Below, piece after piece: positions 33,649-41,211 of a stretch of 64,000 nt of DNA. The position numbers and the translations under genes were made by a program. Within the stretch, counting starts at the first letter, position 1. Every line of letters begins with the position of its first letter. The notes beneath the pieces are model-generated. The model was not told where the DNA came from and made no database searches. It saw nothing but the letters and a program-made list of their open reading frames with translations. This DNA comes from CAZGUG01 sp964625335 (lineage in GTDB: Bacteria > Bacillota > Clostridia > Ch29): the NCBI GenBank assembly GCA_964625335.1, contig CAZVBE010000005.1:1-64000 (forward strand). The letters are read 5' to 3'.

Positions 33649-34065
33649 TTGTTGTTGGATAGGAAGATTGCATTAGTGTCGATTGGTTTCTTTGCTATTT
33701 TCTATGCGGCTACTTTTAGATATCCACCGGAAACTGTATCATTTCCTCGTTTTTTGTTGTGGATTTTATTAAGTCTATCTGTCCTCTTATTCATCTTTGC
33801 AAAAGGACATCCGGATTATAGTTTTAAAGCCATAGTACCGAAAGAGAAGGTTATTGCTGCATTGCTGCTTATCGTATATACCGTTGTATTTCCTGTATTG
33901 GGTTTTTTTGTAACAACATTTCTGTTTGCTGTTCTATACATGTGGGTTTTCAATAAGAAAGACTTAAAGAAATATATTATAGTCGCAGCTGTTTACATTA
34001 CAATAATCTATTTTGTATTTCAAAAATGGCTGTATGTATGGTTTCCGGAAGGCTTATTTATGTAG
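33649..34065 (+). CDS. tctB: Tripartite tricarboxylate transporter small membrane subunit (TctB family)
   Basis: 138 aa with four membrane helices, matching the small subunit of TctABC systems. It starts at TTG 33649 after GGGGGGAG. TctB proteins are poorly conserved, so the call rests mainly on size, topology and position between tctC and tctA. Confidence 0.85.
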   Translation: MLLDRKIALVSIGFFAIFYAATFRYPPETVSFPRFLLWILLSLSVLLFIFAKGHPDYSFKAIVPKEKVIAALLLIVYTVVFPVLGFFVTTFLFAVLYMWVFNKKDLKKYIIVAAVYITIIYFVFQKWLYVWFPEGLFM

Positions 34066-34088
34066 TAAAATGACGGAGGTGAAATTCT

Positions 34089-35615
34089 ATGAACATAGAT
34101 TTTATGGAAGCTTTAAAAAATATATTAACTATATCGAATATATTGTTAGCTGCAGGAGGCACATTTATGGGTATAATCTTTGGAGCCCTGCCAGGGTTTA
34201 CTGCAGCTATGGGTGTTGCAGTATTGTTACCTGTTACTTTCGGTTTGCCTCCTGCTTCGGGTCTGATATTGCTGGGTGCTCTTTTTGGCGGCGCAATGTA
34301 TGGTGGGGCTATATCGGCAATTTTAGTTAATACACCCGGAACTCCTTCAGCTGCAGCAACGACTTTGGACGGCCATCCTATGGCACAAAAAGGTTTGGCG
34401 GGAGAGGCTTTGCGGGAAGCTGTGTTTGCTTCGTTTTTAGGGGGGATTTTTGGTGTTACGGTACTGCTTCTGTTTGCTCCACCCCTTGCAAAAGTATCCT
34501 TGATGTTTGGTCCTCCTGAGTACTTTTTGCTTGCTATATTTGGTTTGACAATAATTGCCTCAATAAGTGAAAAATCTCTGTTGAAAGGTTTATTAGCAGG
34601 GGTCTTCGGACTTACAGTAAGTACAATTGGCATGGATCCTTTACTGGGTATACCAAGATTTACCATGGGGATTGTCAATCTCATCGATGGGGTAAAACTG
34701 GTGCCTGCAATGATTGGTCTTTTCTCGATACCCGAAACCCTGAATTTGATAAGCAGTTACATACATGATGACAGCGTTAGTCTGGTAAACATTAATGAAT
34801 TCAGAAAGATAAAGATAGGTTTTCCAAGTCTAAGCCATATTAAGAGACACGCATCCATTTACGTAAAATCATCTATGATAGGAACATATGTCGGTATGCT
34901 GCCAGGGGCCGGTGGAAGTATAGCAAGTTTTATGGCATATAATGAAGCCAGAAGGTCATCTAAGCATCCCGAGAAATTCGGCACTGGAATATCTGAAGGC
35001 ATTGCGGCTGCAGAATCCGCTAATAACGCAATGGCAAGCGGAGCATTGATACCTATGCTTACTTTGGGAGTGCCTGGCGACTCAGTTGCTGCCATAATTA
35101 TGGGAGGGCTTATGGTTCATGGATTAGAACCGGGAGCCCAGTTGTTTGCACGCAATGGTGATATCGCCTATACATTTATTATAGCCTTATATCTGGCTAA
35201 TATTATGATGCTTTTGTTTGGTACCTACTGCGCACCATATTTCACTATTGTAACAAATACACCAAAACATATACTTTCAGCATGCGTAATGATGCTTACG
35301 GTAATAGGCTCCTATGCCTTAAGGGGTAATATATTTGATGTTTACGTTATGATTGCATTTGGATTTATCGGTTATTTTTTGAAATGCCATGGTTTTAGTG
35401 TTATTCCCATTGTACTTGGTATAATACTGGGACCTATTGCTGAAAAGGGACTAAATGGTACACTTACGATATCATATGGCGAAAACCTTTTGCTATTCTT
35501 GCTTGCAAGACCAATATCTCTTATTCTAATAGTTTTAACACTGCTTTCAGTTGGAGTACCTTTATATAAAAAAATCAGAGACAATAGGAACGAGGTCGCC
35601 GAAAGTACTGACTAG
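34089..35615 (+). CDS. tctA: Tripartite tricarboxylate transporter large membrane subunit (TctA family)
   Basis: 508 aa with about ten to twelve membrane helices. The family signatures FGALPGFTAAMGVAVLLPVTFGL (split here as FGALPGFTAAMG and LLPVTFGLPP) and the second half MLPGAGGSIASFMAYNEARR are clear, along with GVPGDSVAAIIMGGLMVHG. It is the Na+- or H+-driven translocating subunit that takes up the ligand bound by TctC. AACGGAGGTG lies before ATG 34089. Confidence 0.94.
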   Translation: MNIDFMEALKNILTISNILLAAGGTFMGIIFGALPGFTAAMGVAVLLPVTFGLPPASGLILLGALFGGAMYGGAISAILVNTPGTPSAAATTLDGHPMAQKGLAGEALREAVFASFLGGIFGVTVLLLFAPPLAKVSLMFGPPEYFLLAIFGLTIIASISEKSLLKGLLAGVFGLTVSTIGMDPLLGIPRFTMGIVNLIDGVKLVPAMIGLFSIPETLNLISSYIHDDSVSLVNINEFRKIKIGFPSLSHIKRHASIYVKSSMIGTYVGMLPGAGGSIASFMAYNEARRSSKHPEKFGTGISEGIAAAESANNAMASGALIPMLTLGVPGDSVAAIIMGGLMVHGLEPGAQLFARNGDIAYTFIIALYLANIMMLLFGTYCAPYFTIVTNTPKHILSACVMMLTVIGSYALRGNIFDVYVMIAFGFIGYFLKCHGFSVIPIVLGIILGPIAEKGLNGTLTISYGENLLLFLLARPISLILIVLTLLSVGVPLYKKIRDNRNEVAESTD

Positions 35616-35647
35616 AAGAGGGCGCTTAAGACAAATGGAGGGATTTT

Positions 35648-36544
35648 ATGAAGACACCAAAAATAGGTTTTATCGGATTTGGAGAGGCTGCGTACAATAT
35701 TGCAAAGGGTTTGAAAGAAGAAGGGATACCCCATATAGCAGCTTATGATAAGTTTTGGAATATTGAGCCCCAGGCTTCTATTATCGGAAACAGAGCCACG
35801 GAAATCAGTATTTCATTAGCACCAAGTTTGAGTGAAATGATTAAGGAAGCAGATTTTATTTTTAGTACTGTAAGTGCCAACCTGGCTCTGCCTTTGGCAC
35901 AGGAATCACAGGCTTATTTGAACGAAGAGAAATGCTTTGTAGATCTAAATGCAGCCTCGCCTATGACTAAGGAAGCAGTTTCAGATGTAATAATTAAAAC
36001 AGGGGCTTCATTTGTTGATGCAGCGGTAATGGGTCCTGTACCTGTGTATAAGCATAAAGTCCCCATATCTGTTTGTGGAAACGGGGCTAAATATTTTCAT
36101 GAGATGTTCCCGGAATACGGAATGAATATTACTTATATGGGTGAAAGACCCGGCAGCGCTTCGGCATCCAAGATGTTCAGAAGTATATTCATGAAGGGTT
36201 TTGTAACCATCCTGTTAGAAACAATTATTGCCAGTCATAAATACAGGATAGAAGACGATGTGCTGTCTTCCATACAGAAGACTCTGGAAGACGGTTCATT
36301 TCCTGAAGTTATCAATAATCTGCTAACCAGAGGGGTTATCCATTCAGCACGCCGCGAACATGAAATGGAAGAGGTAATAGCAACTTTACAGAGCCTGGAC
36401 GTTGATTATACCATGTCTGAAGGCACTAAGAATAAACTGAAATGGTGCACAGAAGCGGGCTTTAAGGAGCATTTTCACGGAGTTCCTCCCAGCGACTTCC
36501 ATGAGATTTTAGATGCATATGACAAGCTGACAACATTGAAATAA
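35648..36544 (+). CDS. NAD(P)-dependent beta-hydroxyacid-type dehydrogenase with DUF1932 domain
   Basis: 298 aa. An N-terminal Rossmann domain (GFIGFGEAAYNIAKGL, about 7-22; FSTVSANLALPLA) of the 6-phosphogluconate/3-hydroxyisobutyrate type is followed by a C-terminal DUF1932 helical domain (about 190-265). The segment SASKMFRSIFMKG (about 177-189) holds the expected catalytic lysine. It would oxidise or reduce a hydroxyacid with NAD(P). DUF1932 dehydrogenases are rarely characterised. The gene lies between the transporter and the RraA-type gene in the island, so it likely acts on a pathway intermediate. Confidence 0.83.
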   Translation: MKTPKIGFIGFGEAAYNIAKGLKEEGIPHIAAYDKFWNIEPQASIIGNRATEISISLAPSLSEMIKEADFIFSTVSANLALPLAQESQAYLNEEKCFVDLNAASPMTKEAVSDVIIKTGASFVDAAVMGPVPVYKHKVPISVCGNGAKYFHEMFPEYGMNITYMGERPGSASASKMFRSIFMKGFVTILLETIIASHKYRIEDDVLSSIQKTLEDGSFPEVINNLLTRGVIHSARREHEMEEVIATLQSLDVDYTMSEGTKNKLKWCTEAGFKEHFHGVPPSDFHEILDAYDKLTTLK

Positions 36545-36570
36545 ATCTTCAGAGAAAGTAGGTAATAGTA

Positions 36571-37248
36571 TTGAGCGAGATAAAATGTGGGTTCAGAATT
36601 AGTTATGATATCAAAAGGCCTTCAAAGGAGGTAATGGAAGAGCTTGCCAAGTATAGCACACCAAATATAAGCGATGCTATGTCCAGATTTGGAGCTATGG
36701 ATTATTTGATAAAACCTCTTAACGATAAATATAAAATTGTAGGGCCGGCTATAACGGTAAAAGTAAGGCCGGGAGATAACCTTATGCTGCATAAGGCTAT
36801 TGATGTAGCCCAGAGTGGAGATGTATTGGTAGTAGATACGTCAGGTTGTTATACTAATGCAGTGTTTGGAGAACTTATGTGTATGTCTGCCATGGCAAAG
36901 GAATTGGGAGGGATTGTTGTCGATGGCGCCGTAAGAGATTCCGATGAATTGTTGGAATTGGGGTTCCCTGTATTTACTAAGGCAATTATACCAACGGGAT
37001 GTGATAAAGATGGGCCCGGCGAAATAAATTATCTCATATCATGTGGTAGTATGCCGGTTAATCCGGGCGATATAATTATCGGTGATGTTAACGGTATCGT
37101 TGTACTACCCCAAAACGATGTAGGTGAGCTTCTGCTTAATGTTAATAAAAAACTTAACTATGAAGCCAGGCGTAAAACAGATATAAATGATGGGATTATC
37201 ATATCAAAGGATATAGATAAAATTCTAAATGCAAAAGGGATACTGTAG
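36571..37248 (+). CDS. RraA-family protein, possible 4-hydroxy-4-methyl-2-oxoglutarate-type aldolase
   Basis: 225 aa. The protein has the RraA fold signatures STPNISDAMSRFG (about 27-39), VKVRPGDNLMLHKAIDVAQ, GELMCMSAMAKELGGIVVDGAVRDSDE (seen in parts near 99-125) and PGDIIIGDVNGIVVLP. Metal-dependent members of this family cleave 4-hydroxy-4-methyl-2-oxoglutarate or 4-carboxy-4-hydroxy-2-oxoadipate to pyruvate and pyruvate/oxaloacetate. The GxxxxDGxxRD segment used by the aldolases is present (VVDGAVRD). Other members regulate RNase E, but the catabolic context favours an aldolase or decarboxylase. Start is TTG 36571. Confidence 0.82.
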   Translation: MSEIKCGFRISYDIKRPSKEVMEELAKYSTPNISDAMSRFGAMDYLIKPLNDKYKIVGPAITVKVRPGDNLMLHKAIDVAQSGDVLVVDTSGCYTNAVFGELMCMSAMAKELGGIVVDGAVRDSDELLELGFPVFTKAIIPTGCDKDGPGEINYLISCGSMPVNPGDIIIGDVNGIVVLPQNDVGELLLNVNKKLNYEARRKTDINDGIIISKDIDKILNAKGIL

Positions 37249-37324
37249 TTAAGTTTGTACAGCATGATTGGATTCCAATGAGATGTTTGCAGTTTATGAT
37301 GGACTTTAAGGGGTGTGATTACGC

Positions 37325-38542
37325 ATGGAAGCCAAAACGATTGCAGAAAAGATCTTGTCATCACATTCCGGCAAGGATGTTTCGGCTGGCGAAACCGTAT
37401 TCTGTGATATTGATTTTCTAATGGCGCATGATGCAAATGGTCCTATGGCTATTAAAGCATTTAAGGATATGGGAGGAGTTGAGGTTTTCGACTCATCCAG
37501 AATCGTGCTTGTTATGGACCATGCCTGTCCTGCGCCTTATGAAAGGATATCTAACCTGCACATGCAAATGCGTGAGTTTTCCAGGAAACAGCAAGTACTT
37601 CTGATTGAATGTGGAGAGGGAGTATGTCATCAGCTTGTGATGGAAAGAGGTTTTGTTAAGCCGGGAGATCTTGTAATCGGAACGGATTCCCATACCTGTA
37701 CATACGGAGCACTGGGTGTGTTTTCAACTGGCGTAGGTGCTACAGATATGGGAGTTGCATTTTTGACAGGTAAAAATTGGTTTAAGGTTCCGGATACCAT
37801 TCGTATAAATTTGCATGGAGAGCTAATGCCTCAATGCGCTGCGAAGGATGTTATATTATACGTTATTGGCCATTTGGGTGCAAACAGAGCTAATTATAAA
37901 GCGATTGAGTTTTATGGAGAGTATTTGGAAGAATGTACCGATGCAGAAAGAATGACCATAGCCAATATGATTGTTGAAATGGGTGGCAAATCAGGGTTTA
38001 TATGCCATTCAGGGTTAGGAATTGAAGCTGACAGAGGAGCATACTACTGCGAAACTGTTGAAGTTGATTTGGAAAAAATTACACCTGGTATAGCCAAGCC
38101 CCATACTGTGGATAATTATAGCCCGGTTAGTGAAGTTGAGGGTTTGTCCTTTAATCAGGCCTTTTTAGGCAGTTGCACAAACGGGCGAATTGAAGATCTT
38201 AGGATAGCTGCAGATATTCTGAAGGGCAGGCGTATTGCTGACGGCATACGTCTGTTGGTAGTTCCGGCATCTAAGGATATTCTGTTAAAGGCAATCAAAG
38301 AAGGAATACTTACAGATCTACTTAATGCAGGAGCAGTATTGTTCACGCCTGGCTGTGGCGCATGCGTCGGGACCCATGGAGGAGTGCCGGGCGATGGAGA
38401 AATAGTGATATCCACTGCAAACCGCAACTTTAAAGGGCGGATGGGTAACAATAAAGCATTTATTTATCTCGCTTCTCCTGCTACCGTGGCAGCATCAGCC
38501 TTATATGGCATTATAACGGACCCAAGGCATATTGGTATTTGA
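37325..38542 (+). CDS. Aconitase/isopropylmalate isomerase-type hydro-lyase, large subunit (pair 1)
   Basis: 405 aa, the LeuC/DmdA-type large chain. The three [4Fe-4S] cysteines are present: FLGSCTNGR (about 278-286) and TPGCGACVG (about 341-349). VIGTDSHTCTYGALG (about 118-132) is the family hallmark. It moves water across a double bond of a dicarboxylate or tricarboxylate. DmdAB (2,3-dimethylmalate dehydratase), homoaconitase and isopropylmalate isomerase share this layout. Absence of leuA/leuB, and the catabolic neighbours, argue against leucine synthesis. Its partner chain follows. Confidence 0.87.
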   Translation: MEAKTIAEKILSSHSGKDVSAGETVFCDIDFLMAHDANGPMAIKAFKDMGGVEVFDSSRIVLVMDHACPAPYERISNLHMQMREFSRKQQVLLIECGEGVCHQLVMERGFVKPGDLVIGTDSHTCTYGALGVFSTGVGATDMGVAFLTGKNWFKVPDTIRINLHGELMPQCAAKDVILYVIGHLGANRANYKAIEFYGEYLEECTDAERMTIANMIVEMGGKSGFICHSGLGIEADRGAYYCETVEVDLEKITPGIAKPHTVDNYSPVSEVEGLSFNQAFLGSCTNGRIEDLRIAADILKGRRIADGIRLLVVPASKDILLKAIKEGILTDLLNAGAVLFTPGCGACVGTHGGVPGDGEIVISTANRNFKGRMGNNKAFIYLASPATVAASALYGIITDPRHIGI

Positions 38543-38561
38543 GGCGAAAGGGGGCTTGGCC

Positions 38562-39047
38562 ATGAAGCTTTTGTCAAAAGCTATAAAATATGGTGATGAC
38601 ATAAACACAGACCTGATTATTGCAGGCAAGTACACAAAAACCATTGATAAAAAAGAGCTTGCTTTTCACGCTATGGAGGATATAGATTCAGATTTTACTG
38701 ATAAGGTAAAGAAAGGTGCATTTGTTGTGGCAGGAAGTAATTTTGGTTGCGGTTCATCGCGGGAGCAAGCACCGATAGCTTTAAAGGAAGCAGGGGTATT
38801 ATGTATAGTAGCAAGATCCTTTGCACGGATATTTTATAGAAATGCCGTAAACATTGGATTACCCCTGGTAGAGTGTGATACTTCATCTATTTCCGATGGA
38901 GATGTTATTGAATATGAGGTTGGCACTGAAATAGTCAAAAATAAAACAACTGGAGAAGAGATACCGGTTAAATCGCTACCTGCTATTATGATAGATATCC
39001 TTAACGCGGGCGGAGTTGTCGGGTATTACAAAAAATTACAAGGTTAA
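38562..39047 (+). CDS. Aconitase/isopropylmalate isomerase-type hydro-lyase, small subunit (pair 1)
   Basis: 161 aa, the LeuD/DmdB-type swivelling domain. The motif AGSNFGCGSSREQAP (about 57-71) shapes the substrate pocket and YGDDINTDLIIAGKY opens the protein. I chose ATG 38562 with AAGGGGG ahead; a longer frame to 38532 would overlap the large subunit gene. It assembles with the large chain encoded 19 bases upstream. Confidence 0.88.
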   Translation: MKLLSKAIKYGDDINTDLIIAGKYTKTIDKKELAFHAMEDIDSDFTDKVKKGAFVVAGSNFGCGSSREQAPIALKEAGVLCIVARSFARIFYRNAVNIGLPLVECDTSSISDGDVIEYEVGTEIVKNKTTGEEIPVKSLPAIMIDILNAGGVVGYYKKLQG

Positions 39048-39100
39048 CAGCTTTGACGTTCATATTCAGGGGCAGTTCTTATTCTTAAGGGGATGGGTTC

Positions 39101-40363
39101 ATGGGTAAAACATTTGTTGAAAAGGCACTTGGAAGGGCTGCAGGGAATAATGTCAGTGCCGGCGATGTTGTGGTTGTACAACCGGATTTTTGTATGTGCC
39201 ACGAGAACGCCGCTTCGGTTTATAAGACTTTCCAAACAATTGGGTTGAAGAGGGTATGGAATAGTTCGAGAATAGTAATCGTTTTGGACCATACTGTACC
39301 GGCATCAACCGAGGCTTATGCCAATGCACATAGAATTATTAGAGAGTTTGTCGCAGAGCAAGAAATTCAGCATTTTTATGATATGAATTTACATGGGGGT
39401 ATATGCCATCAGATAATGTGCCAGGAAGGTTATGCTGCCCCTGGTCTTATCATAATTGGAACGGACAGTCATACTTGCACCAGTGGTGCTATGGGAGCCT
39501 TTGCAACAGGGATAGGCAGGACCGAAATGGCTGCTATATGGGCTACGGGACAGATTTGGCTAAAGGTGCCCGTAACAATGAAAATTACTCTTGCAGGTGG
39601 CTTTAGACCCGGAGTGTCGGCAAAAGACCTGATTATTAGAATAATTGGAGATGTAAAATCTGACGGAGCGGATTATATGTCGATAGAATTCCACGGTGAT
39701 TGTATTGAAAACATGTCGGTTTCAGAACGAATGACTTTGTGTAACATGGCTGTAGAGATGGGAGCAAAAAATTCGGTATGTAAACCGGATAAAAAAGTTA
39801 GTATTATGCTTGGGGAGCAGCTTAAGAGTGCTAATTCCAAAGAGATTTGGGCCGATAAAGATGCAAGATATGCTACAGACCTGTTCTATAAAGCAGATGA
39901 AATTGAGCCTGCTGTTTCTGTTCCTCATAGGGTGGACAATTACGCCAAAGCATCCCAGGTAACAGGGGTAAAAATAGACCAGGCTTTTATTGGGACCTGC
40001 ACAAATGCGAGGATTGAAGACCTTCGGTTAGCTGCAATTATATTAAATGGCCGCAAGGTGGCAGTGCGTACAATTGTGAATCCTGTTTCATATAAGGTTT
40101 ACAGGCAGGCTTTGGTGGAGGGCATATTACAGACACTGATTGATGCCGGCTGTATTATCAACAGTCCTGGTTGCGGACCCTGCATTGGTGTTTCAGGCGG
40201 GGTATTAGGCGATGACGAAGTTTGCATTTCAACCGGAAACAGAAATTTTCTTGGAAGAATGGGGAGCCGCAAGAGTAAAATATATCTGGGCAGTCCAATG
40301 ACAGTGGCTTACTCCGCACTTTTTGGAGAGATACGGGACCCGAGAGAGGCTTTTGAAGATTGA
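39101..40363 (+). CDS. Aconitase/isopropylmalate isomerase-type hydro-lyase, large subunit (pair 2)
   Basis: 420 aa, a diverged paralogue of the gene at 37325. Cluster cysteines lie in FIGTCTNAR (about 297-305) and SPGCGPCIG (about 359-367), and IIGTDSHTCTSGAMG (about 120-134) is present. Differences around the active site (NAR for NGR, CGPCIGVS for CGACVGTH) suggest a different substrate or step from pair 1. It starts at ATG 39101 after AAGGGGAT. A separate small chain follows, so each large chain has its own partner. Confidence 0.87.
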   Translation: MGKTFVEKALGRAAGNNVSAGDVVVVQPDFCMCHENAASVYKTFQTIGLKRVWNSSRIVIVLDHTVPASTEAYANAHRIIREFVAEQEIQHFYDMNLHGGICHQIMCQEGYAAPGLIIIGTDSHTCTSGAMGAFATGIGRTEMAAIWATGQIWLKVPVTMKITLAGGFRPGVSAKDLIIRIIGDVKSDGADYMSIEFHGDCIENMSVSERMTLCNMAVEMGAKNSVCKPDKKVSIMLGEQLKSANSKEIWADKDARYATDLFYKADEIEPAVSVPHRVDNYAKASQVTGVKIDQAFIGTCTNARIEDLRLAAIILNGRKVAVRTIVNPVSYKVYRQALVEGILQTLIDAGCIINSPGCGPCIGVSGGVLGDDEVCISTGNRNFLGRMGSRKSKIYLGSPMTVAYSALFGEIRDPREAFED

Positions 40364-40400
40364 TGTGTAGTTTAATGAGTATGGGAAAAGGAGTATTAAT

Positions 40401-40904
40401 ATGATTATCTCAGGAAGGGTATGGAAATATGGCGATGACGTTAATACTGATGTCATTTTTCCTGGCAGATATACTTATACCTTGATTTCTGAAAACGAGA
40501 TGGGTAACTATGCCCTTGAAGATTTAGATCCTGTATTTAACAGGGATTGTACCAAAGGTGACATTATTGTTGCGGGTAAAAACTGGGGATGCGGTTCCGC
40601 ACGGGAGCAGGCTGTAAAATGCCTGAAAGCCAAGGGCGTTGGTGCTATTATAGCAAAAGGGTTCTCAAGGATATATTATAGAAATTGTCTTAATGAAGGG
40701 CTGATGACCGTAGTCTGCCCCGAGGCGGTTGAATGCATTCTGAATGGGGAAGAGGTGTCGATAGATTTTGGCGATAGTGTGATTAGGACGAATAAAGGAG
40801 AATTCCCTTTTTTGCCATATCCGGAGTTTGTTAAAGGGCTTGTGGGAAATGGGGGCTTATTGCCATATGTTAAAAGAACGTTAAAGGAGCAGGGAAAATT
40901 ATAA
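40401..40904 (+). CDS. Aconitase/isopropylmalate isomerase-type hydro-lyase, small subunit (pair 2)
   Basis: 167 aa. The motif AGKNWGCGSAREQAVKCLKA (about 53-72) replaces the NFGCGSS of pair 1 with NWGCGSA, which should alter the pocket. YGDDVNTDVIFPGRYTYT opens the protein. AAAAGGAG precedes ATG 40401. It is the last metabolic gene of the island before the regulator, with 307 bases between them that hold a long hairpin and a promoter. Confidence 0.88.
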   Translation: MIISGRVWKYGDDVNTDVIFPGRYTYTLISENEMGNYALEDLDPVFNRDCTKGDIIVAGKNWGCGSAREQAVKCLKAKGVGAIIAKGFSRIYYRNCLNEGLMTVVCPEAVECILNGEEVSIDFGDSVIRTNKGEFPFLPYPEFVKGLVGNGGLLPYVKRTLKEQGKL

Positions 40905-40956
40905 ACATAAAGAAAGTATATTAACAGGTTTCAATTTAAAACTGTAATTCTGTCTA

Positions 40957-41027
40957 TAGGGTAATACCACCTTTCGTTAAATGTTAGATAAGTTACTGTT
41001 CCAGTAGATTTGGGTATTGCCCTATTT
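40957..41027 (+). terminator. Long-looped inverted repeat after the island genes
   Basis: ATAGGGTAATACC (about 40957-40969) and GGTATTGCCCTAT (about 41013-41025) pair with one G-T contact around a loop of some 43 bases, followed by TTGTATTT. It may end the catabolic transcript, though the large loop makes it atypical. Confidence 0.4.
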
Positions 41028-41111
41028 GTATTTACTGTTAATTTTTCAAGATTACTAAATATAGTCTTTACGGCATAATTTGGACTAAACTCACATATCC
41101 AGACAAGTAAC

Positions 41112-41139
41112 TTTCATAATTGAAGAAAGATGCTATAAT
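41112..41139 (+). promoter_or_regulatory. Weak promoter of the regulator gene
   Basis: TATAAT (41134-41139) with TTTCAT (41112-41117) at a spacing of 16. The -35 is poor, as is common for regulator genes. Confidence 0.4.
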
Positions 41140-41211
41140 AGTATTAACGAGGCATTATTGGAAACGAACTGTTATTAATGCAATTTCAAAAACCCGTTGA
41201 GGTGGAAAACT

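Noticed and set aside
37325..40904. Leucine biosynthesis (leuCD) genes
   Set aside because: No leuA or leuB is nearby, there are two diverged pairs, and they lie in an operon with a carboxylate transporter, PrpD-like protein and a sigma-54 catabolic regulator.
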